From positions 247,134 to 311,133 of the forward strand of contig NZ_JBJGED010000005.1 of assembly GCF_045062745.1 (NCBI RefSeq): a stretch of DNA of 64,000 bases, written 5' to 3'. The notes beneath the pieces were generated by a model. The model saw only the letters and a program-made list of their open reading frames with translations, made no database searches and had not been told where the DNA came from. The position numbers were made by a program, and so were the translations under genes. This DNA comes from Paenibacillus_AA sp045062745. Lineage in GTDB: Bacteria > Bacillota > Bacilli > Paenibacillales > NBRC-103111. Below, one piece after another: positions 32,467 through 41,775 of the stretch (its first letter is position 1; the number at the start of each line of letters is the position of its first letter).

Positions 32467-32508
32467 CAGGCTTCGAACCCGCCAATATTCTAAGGGAGGC
32501 ACACAATA

Positions 32509-32871
32509 ATGGAAACGAACGCCATGTCCAAATTTTTAATTAAATGGGTAGTGAACGGGGCCGCCGCCATTCTGCTGCTCATGATGTTTACGAACATCTC
32601 CTTCTGGACCGCTTTTTTCGCCGCCACATGCTTGACGGTGATCGCTTATTTCGTTGGGGATCAATGGATCCTTAGGGCTACCAACAACACGATCGCTTCT
32701 ATCGCGGACGGATTGGTCGCGTTTGTCTTCTTGTACGTTCTCGAGCGGATGTTCAGATGGGGCCTGTCGTTAACGGAAATCCTGACCATCGCCATCGTAC
32801 TCGGAGTAGTCGAGGCGGTCCTGCATCGCTTTGTTTTCCAAGAAGCACGAGGGAGAGAAGCCAAATCATGA
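32509..32871 (+). CDS. DUF2512 (YndM-like) membrane protein
   Basis: This 120-residue protein has four hydrophobic helices: AAAILLLMMF, FFAATCLTVIAYFVGDQWIL, GLVAFVFLYVL and ILTIAIVLGVVEAVLHRFV. The GDQWIL motif and the basic tail after the last helix match the DUF2512/YndM family of spore-formers, whose function is unknown. The ATG at 32509 follows AGGGAGG; an in-frame ATG at 32524 is possible. It ends 13 bases before the aconitase ATG. Confidence 0.85.
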   Translation: METNAMSKFLIKWVVNGAAAILLLMMFTNISFWTAFFAATCLTVIAYFVGDQWILRATNNTIASIADGLVAFVFLYVLERMFRWGLSLTEILTIAIVLGVVEAVLHRFVFQEARGREAKS

Positions 32872-32884
32872 GGCGGGCCCCCAC

Positions 32885-34849
32885 ATGAGTTTAAATGTAA
32901 CCCAAAAACTGATACAAGGGCATCTCCTGTCCGGAAAGATGAATCCAGGCGAGGAGATCGGTCTGAAGATCGATCAAACGCTGACGCAAGACGCCACAGG
33001 AACCATGGTCATGCTGGAGCTGGAAGCCATGAAGCTCGATCGCATCCGAACGGAAGTGTCCGCTCAGTATGTGGATCATAACATCATTCAGGAAGACAGT
33101 AAAAACGCCGATGACCATTTATTTTTACAAAGCGCGACAAGACGGTTCGGGCTATACTTCAGTCGCCCCGGGAACGGGGTCAGTCACCCCGTACATATGC
33201 AGCGATTGGCCAAGCCGGGGAAAACTTTAATTGGTTCCGACAGCCATACATGTGCGAACGGCTGCATGGGGATGCTGGCGATTGGCGCGGGAGGCATAGA
33301 CGTGGCGATGGCGATCGCGGGAGAACCGTACTATATCAAAATGCCTCAAATTTGGGGAGTCCGTTTAACGGGTCAGCTGCCCGATTGGGTCAGCGCGAAA
33401 GATGTGATTCTGGAATTGCTGCGCCGGTATGATGTCAAAGGCGGAATCGGGAAAGTGATCGAGTACTACGGTCCCGGGTTAAATAGCTTGAGTGCGATGG
33501 ATCGGCATGTTATCGCCAATATGGGAGCAGAGCTCGGCGCAACAGGGAGTGTGTTTCCTTCGGATGACGAAATCAAGCGGTTTTTAAGAAGCCAGCGAAG
33601 AGAGGAGGATTGGATCCCGCTCACTGCCGATGAAGGGGCGAACTACGATCTTCACGAAGAAATGGATCTTTCTTCCCTGGAGCCTCTCCTCGCCAAACCT
33701 TCCAGTCCAGGTAATGTAGTGCCTGTACGAGAAGTGGCCGGTCTTCCTATCTATCAAGCCTATATAGGCTCTTCAGCAAACCCAGGATTCCGGGATTTTG
33801 CAGTTGCTGCCCAAATCGTTAAAGGGAAAAAGGTCATGGAAGGCGTCTCATTGGACATTAACCCTTCTTCCCGGCAAGTCTTAACCGACCTTGTGAATGA
33901 AGGGCATATTACGAGTTTACTCCGTGCAGGGGCACGTTTACATCAGGCGGGCTGTAACGGATGCATCGGCATGGGTCAAGCTCCCGCAACGGGGCGCAAT
34001 AGTTTGCGAACTACCCCGCGCAATTTCCCAGGTCGGTCGGGAACTAAAGAGGACAGCGTTTTCCTATGCAGTCCTGAGACTGCAGCTGCTTCAGCCTTGA
34101 CCGGTAAGATTACGGACCCGAGGACTCTGGCAATGAGTCATCCCAAGATTCGGGAGCCGGAAGAGCCTACGCTTGATCTGGACTTGTTGGACGCTCCCTT
34201 ACCTGTAGAGGAAGCAAGAAATGTCGAATTGGTAAAAGGGCCGAATATCGCTTCTATTCCGGAAATGGAAGCTCTTCCTGACGAGTTGCAGCTACCGGTC
34301 CTGCTCCAAATGAGGGATAATATCTCCACCGATGAAATCCTGGCCGGCGGCGCAAGGGTATTGCCTTATCGAAGCAACTTGCCTGAAATCAGCAAATTTA
34401 CGTTCGAGATTATCGACCCTACTTACTACAAAAGGGCGATGGATATCCGAGCGGGTGGAGGTCATGCTCTCGTGGCCGGATTTAACTATGGCCAGGGCTC
34501 GAGTCGAGAGCACGCCGCACTTGCCCCTCGATATCTTGGATTACGAGTTGTGTTGGCCAAGGATTTTGCACGGATCCACTGGCAAAACCTCGTGAACTTT
34601 GGTGTGCTCCCGCTTACCTTTAACCAAGAATCTGACTTTGATCTTCTAAAGCCAGGCACAATCCTTCATTTTAAAAATATAAGACAGCAACTGCAGCAGG
34701 GAAGGGGGATCGCAGCATCTATTCCAGGTTCAAGCTCTGTGATCAAGTGTCATCACAATCTGTCGGATCGGCAAATTGACATCATGCTGCAGGGTGGATT
34801 GATTAATGTAGTCAGAGATAAAGCAAAACGGATGGCAATATTGACATAA
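32885..34849 (+). CDS. Compact aconitate hydratase-family protein
   Basis: This 654-residue aconitase-superfamily enzyme interconverts citrate and isocitrate or a related hydroxy-acid pair. The three [4Fe-4S] ligand cysteines are visible in DSHTCANG (about residue 124) and GCNGCIG (about 361-364). Further active-site segments are NYGQGSSREHAAL and the swivel domain after residue 480. At 654 residues it is shorter than Bacillus CitB (about 909) and resembles the mitochondrial/archaeal size class, so it is probably an additional, not housekeeping, aconitase. Start choice is uncertain: the frame extends upstream to a TTG at 32831, inside the DUF2512 gene. A small zinc-ribbon gene follows by 13 bases. 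Confidence 0.87.
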   Translation: MSLNVTQKLIQGHLLSGKMNPGEEIGLKIDQTLTQDATGTMVMLELEAMKLDRIRTEVSAQYVDHNIIQEDSKNADDHLFLQSATRRFGLYFSRPGNGVSHPVHMQRLAKPGKTLIGSDSHTCANGCMGMLAIGAGGIDVAMAIAGEPYYIKMPQIWGVRLTGQLPDWVSAKDVILELLRRYDVKGGIGKVIEYYGPGLNSLSAMDRHVIANMGAELGATGSVFPSDDEIKRFLRSQRREEDWIPLTADEGANYDLHEEMDLSSLEPLLAKPSSPGNVVPVREVAGLPIYQAYIGSSANPGFRDFAVAAQIVKGKKVMEGVSLDINPSSRQVLTDLVNEGHITSLLRAGARLHQAGCNGCIGMGQAPATGRNSLRTTPRNFPGRSGTKEDSVFLCSPETAAASALTGKITDPRTLAMSHPKIREPEEPTLDLDLLDAPLPVEEARNVELVKGPNIASIPEMEALPDELQLPVLLQMRDNISTDEILAGGARVLPYRSNLPEISKFTFEIIDPTYYKRAMDIRAGGGHALVAGFNYGQGSSREHAALAPRYLGLRVVLAKDFARIHWQNLVNFGVLPLTFNQESDFDLLKPGTILHFKNIRQQLQQGRGIAASIPGSSSVIKCHHNLSDRQIDIMLQGGLINVVRDKAKRMAILT

Positions 34850-34862
34850 TTAGGAGGCATGC

Positions 34863-35039
34863 ATGATCAACCGTAATCACATTTGTAAAGCTTGCGAAGG
34901 CAAAGGCCTATTGGCGGACGATGAGAATTGGCAGTACACATGCAGTGTATGCGGGGGAGACGGTATCGTAGCACCCGGGGAGAATACGGAGCCGAATGGG
35001 ATTTTTGCCGTCGATGAAACCAACCGAACGTTAGAATAA
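34863..35039 (+). CDS. Small DnaJ-type zinc-finger protein
   Basis: This 58-residue protein has CKACEGKG (residues 8-15) and CSVCGGDG (27-34), two CxxCxGxG-type repeats as in the DnaJ zinc-binding region, followed by a polar tail. It presumably binds one zinc ion. AGGAGG lies 5 bases before the ATG, and it directly follows the aconitase gene, so it is probably co-transcribed. Confidence 0.7.
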   Translation: MINRNHICKACEGKGLLADDENWQYTCSVCGGDGIVAPGENTEPNGIFAVDETNRTLE

Positions 35040-35073
35040 CGGGAGAAAACAACTTAGAGAGGGGGGATAAAGT

Positions 35074-35283
35074 TTGCATAAAGATGCTGAGTCAAATAAG
35101 TCCATCGAACAATCAGAGAGTAGGGAAGGGTTACTGAACGGTACGGAAATAACGCAGGAGCAAGTGTCAGATGTTTACGCGGCCGGAACGAGTGATGGTG
35201 TTCACCATACGGGCCATGCCTTCCCTTGCCGCCGATCTCCACGCGTCGCAAGTAATGTGCAAACACCCTACTACACTTTCTGA
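35074..35283 (+). CDS. Hypothetical small protein
   Basis: This 69-residue frame starts with TTG after AGAGGGGGG. The first two thirds (SIEQSESREGLLNGTEITQEQVSDVYAAGTSDG) look like real protein. The last third (PCRRSPRVASNVQTP) looks like shifted coding or random sequence, so a frameshift near 35215 is possible. I do not recognise a family. Confidence 0.4.
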   Translation: MHKDAESNKSIEQSESREGLLNGTEITQEQVSDVYAAGTSDGVHHTGHAFPCRRSPRVASNVQTPYYTF

Positions 35284-35314
35284 TGACACAAACATCTACT
35301 TGCTGCGACGAGTA

Positions 35315-37750
35315 CTATAGGCTGCTTTCGAAGTGTCTCATGACCGCTTTGCGGCCTTTCAGTCCAAGCTTGCCGTAGATGTTTTTACAATGGGTTTTGA
35401 CCGTTTCCAGCCGGATCGCGAGTTTGTCCGCAATATCGATGTTTGATCGGCCTTCAATAAGCAACTGTAAGATCGCGTATTCCTTGTTCGTCAGTCTGGC
35501 GCGGACGAAACGGTCTTTGTCGGTGGACAGCCAGCGTTCATCATGAAGCTGTTGCAGCCTGCGACAAAAAGCGACGCTCTGCCCGGAGTGAGGCGTACTG
35601 AGCAGTCGCAGTTTTTTCGTCAATGCGACAACCAGCCGCGCAGTCTTGTCCCACTCCTCCAGATACAGCTGCACGTATCCTTGCTTGCTGCCCGTTTCCA
35701 GCGATTTTTCCAGCTTGTGTACAGCCGTGCTGTCGTCCCCGTCTTCCGCATGCAGCAGCGCCAGCAGCAAGTTGATTTCCGCCACGTAATAATGCAGATT
35801 CAGCGCCTCGGCATAATACGCCAGCCGTTCCCCGAACGCCAGTCCTTCGCGAACCATACCCAGACAAAAGCATGCGCGCAGCACGGCGATATATTCGTAC
35901 CGCCAGGCGATATCGGGCAACACGCCTGTGTCTTGCCGCTGCTTGTTTAGCCACTCCCGAACTGCGTCGGTTTGGCCTGTTTTGATATGCAGCAGCGCCT
36001 GGCAGGCATCCAGCACAGCATCCGTATCTTCGCTGGCCCGAGCGGCGATCTGCAGCCGGATTTCCTCCAGCATGGCGCGTGCGACCTGCGTAGCTCCCGT
36101 AGCCAGGCGGAGCTGAACGAGCGTCAGAGCGGCGGGAATGACGATACCCGTATCGAGCAAGTCGAGTCCGATAAAGAGGCCGCGCTGCAAAGAGCGTTCG
36201 GCTTCTTCGAGTTGTCCGCGCAAGTAATAACATTCACCGAGGATCGTTTGGATGATGCCGTATCCCTGGTTGCTGCCAACCCAGAGCGGTTCGGCGTAGC
36301 CGTAAATCGCCAATGCCTGGTCGATCGCGCCCCAGAATCCGGCATTGCTTCTAAGCAACGAGCAACCGGCAGGTTCAATGGCGTTGAAATGTGTGTACAG
36401 CCGCCCCGGCCCCTGCAGGAGAGCGGCGGCTTCGTGCATCAGCGCGATCCCGCGCTCCGAGTCAAGGCGCAGCAACGCGATGCGCGAGCGGATTGTGGCG
36501 AAATAACCGCGCAAATTTTCGCCTGTCGGACTGAACGAGTAGAACTCGGCGGTCATGAGCCCATCAGCCAGGTCAATCACCTTCTCCGCCGCCGAGATGC
36601 GGTGATCGTTGATAAGCAGGAAGGCGTGCAGCAGGGCAAGCGACGGACGTCGCACCACTTCCTGGGAAGGGAATTGATCGAGCAACTCCAGCAAGCGGCT
36701 GTACGGCTGCGCCAACGTGATCTGAATATCGCCTAGAAGCAACCCGGCTGCGCGCTCCATGTCCGGCGTTCGCAGCGCATGCCACACAGCTTCAGCCAGC
36801 ATGCCGCGCTCCTCGGCCCAACGGCTGACGAGCGCATGGATCCTCGCAGGTGCGCGTTCGTCCATTTCGTTCAGCCGGACCCGCAGCCAGGCGGCAAACA
36901 GCGGAACGTAACGAAAACGCCCACCCTCGCTACGGGTGAACAGCAAATTGGTCGCCAGCAGCCGTTCGAGCTTCTCGTGACAGTCCGGGTCTCCGGTGAC
37001 CAGCCGTGCCAGAGCGGTATCGAAATAGTCGGGCACCGACGTGAACAGCATGACCGACAAAGTCTCCGGAGGTTGTTCCAGGAACACGTTGTCCAGCAGG
37101 ATCCCGTACATCTCCACGGGCAAGGCTTCAAGCGCTGCCCGTTCGTGCAGCGGTTCGGCCCGGTTCTCCTTGAGCAATCCGGCATAATGCATGACAGCGA
37201 GCGGCCAGCCGTCGGTCAGCGCATACAGCCGTTTGGCCGGTCCGGCGGCCAGTTCGCGTCCGGTTTCGCGGCGAACGGCTTGCATCATTTCGCCGGGATT
37301 CATTCTCAGGTGATCGCAAGTCATCGTGAATGGACCGGGCTGACGGCTGCGCAGTCGGTGATAGAAGGGCAGCTTGACCCGGCTTGCGATATAGAAATGC
37401 ACGCACTCGCTGGCATTTTCGATCAACTGCTCGAGCGCACGGAGGGAGCTGTCTTCGTGAATGGCCTCGTAACGGTCTATGAAAATATGTACATCGCGAG
37501 TCGAGGCTGCGATCGTCTCGGCGATTTGAGCGAGGAAACGGCCGTCCTTGTTGTTTTCCGGACCAAGCGACAGCCACAGGACGGTGCTTCCCTCGGAGAG
37601 CGTTTTCGCCCATGCCCGCAGCAGCATCGTTTTGCCGTAGCCGGTCGGTGCCGTGACCGCAATGAGCGGCCGCCCTGCTTCGCGTTTCAGCACATCAAGC
37701 AGCCGGGCAAGATGAGCGGCTGCCGGCGGTGGAAGGATGGAGTCAGTCAC
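35315..37750 (-). CDS. MalT-like LuxR-family transcriptional activator
   Basis: This 811-residue regulator has an N-terminal STAND-type ATPase (Walker A TAPTGYGKTMLL at about residue 35), a long helical/TPR-like middle region and a C-terminal LuxR helix-turn-helix (LTNKEYAILQLLIEGRSNIDIADK). MalT-type proteins are inducer-activated and bind upstream of weak promoters. The GTG at 37750 is chosen because AGGAGG lies 7 bases upstream; longer readings to 37912 lack a ribosome site. It is divergent from the lanthipeptide operon, whose promoter has a good -10 but a poor -35, as expected for an activated promoter. G+C is high, like the lanthipeptide genes. Confidence 0.87.
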   Translation of the reverse strand: MTDSILPPPAAAHLARLLDVLKREAGRPLIAVTAPTGYGKTMLLRAWAKTLSEGSTVLWLSLGPENNKDGRFLAQIAETIAASTRDVHIFIDRYEAIHEDSSLRALEQLIENASECVHFYIASRVKLPFYHRLRSRQPGPFTMTCDHLRMNPGEMMQAVRRETGRELAAGPAKRLYALTDGWPLAVMHYAGLLKENRAEPLHERAALEALPVEMYGILLDNVFLEQPPETLSVMLFTSVPDYFDTALARLVTGDPDCHEKLERLLATNLLFTRSEGGRFRYVPLFAAWLRVRLNEMDERAPARIHALVSRWAEERGMLAEAVWHALRTPDMERAAGLLLGDIQITLAQPYSRLLELLDQFPSQEVVRRPSLALLHAFLLINDHRISAAEKVIDLADGLMTAEFYSFSPTGENLRGYFATIRSRIALLRLDSERGIALMHEAAALLQGPGRLYTHFNAIEPAGCSLLRSNAGFWGAIDQALAIYGYAEPLWVGSNQGYGIIQTILGECYYLRGQLEEAERSLQRGLFIGLDLLDTGIVIPAALTLVQLRLATGATQVARAMLEEIRLQIAARASEDTDAVLDACQALLHIKTGQTDAVREWLNKQRQDTGVLPDIAWRYEYIAVLRACFCLGMVREGLAFGERLAYYAEALNLHYYVAEINLLLALLHAEDGDDSTAVHKLEKSLETGSKQGYVQLYLEEWDKTARLVVALTKKLRLLSTPHSGQSVAFCRRLQQLHDERWLSTDKDRFVRARLTNKEYAILQLLIEGRSNIDIADKLAIRLETVKTHCKNIYGKLGLKGRKAVMRHFESSL

Positions 37751-37891
37751 CGGATAACCTCCTGACGAATCGGTATGTTGCCATTTTCTGTTTTGTATTA
37801 CCAACAGTATAGCCGAGAGTAAAGTAAAAGAGGTAGTGTTTTGTTCAAAAAGAGGGAGGTGAGGGAGGAAGATGATTTTCGAAAAGAGGGA

Positions 37892-37920
37892 TGTGCGGTC
37901 ACATAACGCCAAGCTATAAT
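37892..37920 (+). promoter_or_regulatory. Probable activator-dependent promoter of the lanthipeptide operon
   Basis: TATAAT at 37915-37920 is a perfect -10. The hexamer 17 bases upstream (TGTGCG, 37892-37897) is a poor -35. The first precursor starts 42 bases downstream. The weak -35 fits positive control by the divergent MalT-like protein. Confidence 0.5.
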
Positions 37921-37962
37921 GAAATCGAGCTTGGAAAAATGGAAAGGATTGGAGGGAAAATG

Positions 37963-38331
37963 ATGAGCGGATGGACGCATGAAAAAATGAATGAAGCGCT
38001 GAAGACGGTGTTTGCGAAGGCGGCGACGGACAAAGCGTTTCGCGCGCTGGTGCTGGAAAACCCGAATGAGGCGGTCAGGCAAGCGGCGGGCGTCGAGATC
38101 CCCCCGGGTATGACGGTGCGTTTTGTGGAAAACGACGGGGTGGACGCGACGCTTGTGCTGCCGGACTTTGTTGGAGACAGCGAACTATCGGACGAGCAGC
38201 TCGAAGCGGTAGCGGGCGGAAAGAGAAAGAAAAAGAACGACGATGACGACGACTCCGACAAAGGCGCCCCCAGCCCCGGCTACAGTCGGAGCAGTTCGGT
38301 AAGACAGTTTCATGGCGTTTGTGTCGACTAG
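37963..38331 (+). CDS. Lanthipeptide precursor with NHLP leader (copy 1)
   Basis: This 122-residue precursor peptide has an 86-residue leader of the nitrile-hydratase-like (NHLP) type: EALKTVFAKAATDKAF, NPNEAVRQAAGVEIP, then DSELSDEQLEAVAGG with the double-Gly cleavage site at residues 85-86 (38215-38220). The 36-residue core starts KRKKKNDDDDDSDKG and ends SSSVRQFHGVCVD. It has a single Cys and several upstream Ser, so at most one lanthionine ring can form. ATG 37963 is chosen over 37960 because GGAGGG is 6 bases away and the start then matches copy 2. It heads the operon 74 bases before lanM. Confidence 0.87.
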   Translation: MSGWTHEKMNEALKTVFAKAATDKAFRALVLENPNEAVRQAAGVEIPPGMTVRFVENDGVDATLVLPDFVGDSELSDEQLEAVAGGKRKKKNDDDDDSDKGAPSPGYSRSSSVRQFHGVCVD

Positions 38332-38405
38332 GGACGAGGACAGCAGAGCTGGCGTCGAAAACCTTGTCGTATCCATAGCCGGTCAGATGCGGTAGGTGGC
38401 GACAA

Positions 38406-41400
38406 ATGTATAAATACGGGAACGAGTGGCTGCGAGCAATTGTAGCGCGCTCGAGTGGGCTCGCGGAGCGGCTGACCGACCGGTTTGTGCCGAAGTTGGA
38501 GATAACGGACAACGCGGACCGTGCGGAAGTCTCGGCTGCGGTGGTCCGGTTGCGGCGGTGGAGCGAAGCGGTTGGCAAAGGTGACGCTGCGAAGTTCGCA
38601 GGCCGGCTGGCGCTGTCGGGCTGGACGGCAGACGATGCCGTGAGGGCGGTACATCCTGTACGACTCCGGGACGCCGCCGCCTTGCCGGAATGGGCGGATA
38701 TGCTGCGTCTGTTTGCAGAGCAGCTGCAGCACCGAGGTGCCGTGCCAACTGTGGCATTGTCGGAGACCCTGCGGCAGCATCCGCTGCTCGAGCCGGGCAA
38801 GCCGCTTGCGTTCGAGCACGCGCTGTTGCCGTTTGCCGAAGCCGGTGCAAACTATGCGGCCGAGCAGGTCGGGGAGTTGTCGCATGTCCTCTCCGCACAG
38901 GCGTGGCGCGACGCGGTGCGAAGTTTGCTGCGTGAGCTGGTGGAAATCGCATGCAAGACACTGGATCTGGAATTCAAGCTGTTTCGCATTGGCAGTTTTC
39001 CGTTACCGGGCAGCACCGAGCAGTATGACCGGTTCGTTTGCCGGCTGCTCGAAGGCGACTGGTTCAGGCTGATGCAAGAATATAGTGTGCTCGCACGGTT
39101 GATGTCAACTGCCGTCCTCAGGTGGGCGGATTCTTTTCAGGAGTTTCTTCGGCGATATGAGGAGGATGAAGTTTGGCGCGACGGGCGGTTGAGAAGCGGC
39201 ATTACCTCTTCCCGCGTGATCGAACGGCTTGCATTGGGCGAGTCCGATCGCCATAACGGCGGCCGAACCGTGATGATCGCCACACTGGAAGGCGGAGGCA
39301 AAATCGTCTATAAGCCGAAGCCGCTGCGGATCGATACCGCCTATGCCGCCCTATTGGCGTGGCTGCGGGAACATGGCGCGCCGGGCGAGCTGGCGGCGGC
39401 GTTTACGGTCGACCGCGGCGAATACGGTTGGCAATCGTTCGTCGCTAGCCGGCCTTGTGCGATCGAAGCCGATGCCGCGCGGTATTATCGCAGCGCCGGG
39501 GCGCTAGTGGCGATCAGCTGGCTGCTCGGCGGCTCCGATCTACACCGCGAGAATGTGATCGCGAGCGGCGTTGCGCCGATACCGGTCGACGTGGAAGCTT
39601 ACGTGCAGCCCGATCCTGACTCGAATTGGCCGCCTGAGGAGGTTCCGAGCGATGCCGAGCGACAGACTCGCGAAGCGATTGCCCGCTCGGTGCTGCGCTC
39701 GTCACTGTTGCCGGAGTGGGTCAAACTGAAGTCGGATACCGGTGTGGACATCAGCGGCCTGTTTTCTTCGCTCGGGATGGACGCAGAGCAGCGTTCGGTG
39801 CGCCGTTTCAAGTTTGTCAATACCGATGCGATGAAAATCGGAGATGTAATCGACCCGGAATCGCGAGCAGACAACGATCCCCACACCGCCGGTTGCACGT
39901 TCGATGAAAGCCGGGATGTACCGGCGTTGCTCGGGGGATTCCGCGAGATGTACGATTTTTTGCTGGCGCAGCGCGAAGCGCTGTTGGCGGCTGAAGGGCC
40001 GCTAGCCGCATTCGGCGGTCAGGCGACTCGGTTTCTATTCCGTTCGACTTCCGTATACGGGCAGCTGCTGGAAAAAAGTTGGCATCCGGATGTCCTGAAG
40101 GACGGGGCTGACCGCGACATCCGGCTGGAAGCGATGTGCCGATATATGGCGTCCGACGAGGAGGAATACGATCGCTGGCCGATCGTAGAGCGTGAGCTGG
40201 AGGCGCTGCGAGTCATGGATGTGCCCTATTTTCGGCTGAACGCAGGAGATGTGCGGCTGTCAGACGAAAGCGGAGCGTACGGTCCTAATTTGTTCCGGCG
40301 AAGCGGCCGCGAGCGGCTGCACCAGCGAGTCCGGACGATGGGCACAGAGGACCGTCCCCTGCAGATTTCGCTTATTCGCGGCGCCCTATACACGAAGTTC
40401 GCCGGCGCCGGTCGCAGACAACACCCAGCATCGACAGCGGAACTTGCGGCTGACTGCGAATTGGTCGAGCCTGGCGGCGCCATAGGTGACGCGTTCGGAA
40501 GCCGGACGCAAGCTGCGGTGTTTGCGGCGACGAAGACGGAGAGCACCAGGCTGCTGCATGCGGCTGCCGCCATCGCGGACCGGCTCAGCCGCCGAGCGAT
40601 TACGGCCGAGGATGGCACCCGGACATGGATTGTGCCCGGTCTCGGCAGCTTCATTCCCCGGCAGCGGCCGATGCCGTACCACCTGTACGGCGGCACTTGC
40701 GGCATTGCGCTGTTGCATGCGGCACTGTACCGATCGTCAGGCGACCGCCGCGCTCGGGAAGAAACGCTCGCGGCGCTGCGCCTGCTCCGACGACGCCTAG
40801 CGGAGCGCGATGCCGATGATGATCCGTTGGCGCGGATGACAATCGGGGGTTTCTCCGGACTCGGCTCGATCGTGTACACGTTGGTCCGCATCTCGCAGAT
40901 GATCGGCGAGCCGTCATTGCTGCGGGAGGCGACCGCCGCTGCGGAGCTCGTGACGGACGTGAAGATCGCGGCCGATATTAGGTTGGATCTGATGGATGGC
41001 GCAGCCGGGGCGCTGCTCAGCCTGCTTGCGCTGCATCAGGCGACCGGCGAAGCGGAACATTTGCGCCTAGCGAAGCGATGCGGCGAACATTTGCTGACGA
41101 GCCGCACGAAGCTGCCGGCGGGACACGAGGTTTGGCAAGTGGACGGGAAAGCGCTGGCCGGTTTTTCGCATGGAGCGGCCGGCATCGCTTACGCGTTGCT
41201 TAAGCTGCATCAGGCGGCGCCAGACCCGCGCCTGGTGGAAGCGGCGGTCGAGGCGATCCGTTACGAGCGGGACCTCTTCGACCATGTACGAGGCGTATGG
41301 CCGGATCTGCGGGAAGGGGCGGAAGACGGGGCCGGACTCGTCGACGCATGGTGCAATGGTGCGGCCGGCATCGGACTGGCTCGCCTCGCCGGACTTGCGG

Positions 41401-41744
41401 CGCTAGACAACCCCGACATCCGCCGCGAAATCGACTTGGCGCTGGACATCGTCTACCCGCAGCGGCGCGATTACGACAAGGATTGCGTGTGCTGCGGCCA
41501 GATGGGCAGAGCGGAGCTGCTGCTTAGCGCATCGCTTAAGCTCGGTCGCGGCGACTTGGCCGGCGAAGCCCGGCGGCGAGCGCTCCGCTTCGCAGACAAG
41601 TACGGGAGACCGAGCAGTGAAGACGATTGTTCACTGACGCTGTACGAGGAGCCTTCTTTTTTTCAGGGAATAGCCGGAATCGGTTACGAGTTGCTGCGGT
41701 TCCGCTCACCGGAGCTGTTGCCGAACGTGCTGGTGCTAGAATAA
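38406..41744 (+). CDS. lanM: Class II lanthipeptide synthetase LanM
   Basis: This 1112-residue bifunctional enzyme has two parts. The N-terminal DUF4135 kinase-like dehydratase shows KIVYKPKPLRID, YGWQSFV and GGSDLHRENVIASG (about residue 375). The C-terminal LanC-like cyclase begins near residue 740 and shows YGGTCGIALLHA, GFSHGAAGIAYALL, WCNGAAGIGLA and CVCCGQMGR. Zinc ligands are Cys in WCNG and the Cys pair CCG; Cys in the third position instead of His matches the ProcM-like CCG group noted for substrate tolerance. It should dehydrate Ser/Thr and add the precursor Cys to form (methyl)lanthionine. The ribosome site GGTAGGTGG precedes the ATG. It lies between two precursor genes. Confidence 0.93.
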   Translation: MYKYGNEWLRAIVARSSGLAERLTDRFVPKLEITDNADRAEVSAAVVRLRRWSEAVGKGDAAKFAGRLALSGWTADDAVRAVHPVRLRDAAALPEWADMLRLFAEQLQHRGAVPTVALSETLRQHPLLEPGKPLAFEHALLPFAEAGANYAAEQVGELSHVLSAQAWRDAVRSLLRELVEIACKTLDLEFKLFRIGSFPLPGSTEQYDRFVCRLLEGDWFRLMQEYSVLARLMSTAVLRWADSFQEFLRRYEEDEVWRDGRLRSGITSSRVIERLALGESDRHNGGRTVMIATLEGGGKIVYKPKPLRIDTAYAALLAWLREHGAPGELAAAFTVDRGEYGWQSFVASRPCAIEADAARYYRSAGALVAISWLLGGSDLHRENVIASGVAPIPVDVEAYVQPDPDSNWPPEEVPSDAERQTREAIARSVLRSSLLPEWVKLKSDTGVDISGLFSSLGMDAEQRSVRRFKFVNTDAMKIGDVIDPESRADNDPHTAGCTFDESRDVPALLGGFREMYDFLLAQREALLAAEGPLAAFGGQATRFLFRSTSVYGQLLEKSWHPDVLKDGADRDIRLEAMCRYMASDEEEYDRWPIVERELEALRVMDVPYFRLNAGDVRLSDESGAYGPNLFRRSGRERLHQRVRTMGTEDRPLQISLIRGALYTKFAGAGRRQHPASTAELAADCELVEPGGAIGDAFGSRTQAAVFAATKTESTRLLHAAAAIADRLSRRAITAEDGTRTWIVPGLGSFIPRQRPMPYHLYGGTCGIALLHAALYRSSGDRRAREETLAALRLLRRRLAERDADDDPLARMTIGGFSGLGSIVYTLVRISQMIGEPSLLREATAAAELVTDVKIAADIRLDLMDGAAGALLSLLALHQATGEAEHLRLAKRCGEHLLTSRTKLPAGHEVWQVDGKALAGFSHGAAGIAYALLKLHQAAPDPRLVEAAVEAIRYERDLFDHVRGVWPDLREGAEDGAGLVDAWCNGAAGIGLARLAGLAALDNPDIRREIDLALDIVYPQRRDYDKDCVCCGQMGRAELLLSASLKLGRGDLAGEARRRALRFADKYGRPSSEDDCSLTLYEEPSFFQGIAGIGYELLRFRSPELLPNVLVLE

Positions 41745-41775
41745 TTTTAAAAACAATCCTTTAGGAGGAACTACA

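Noticed and set aside
36779..37765. 328-codon plus-strand frame
   Set aside because: Antisense to the MalT-like regulator. Gln/His/Arg-rich composition typical of a shadow frame.
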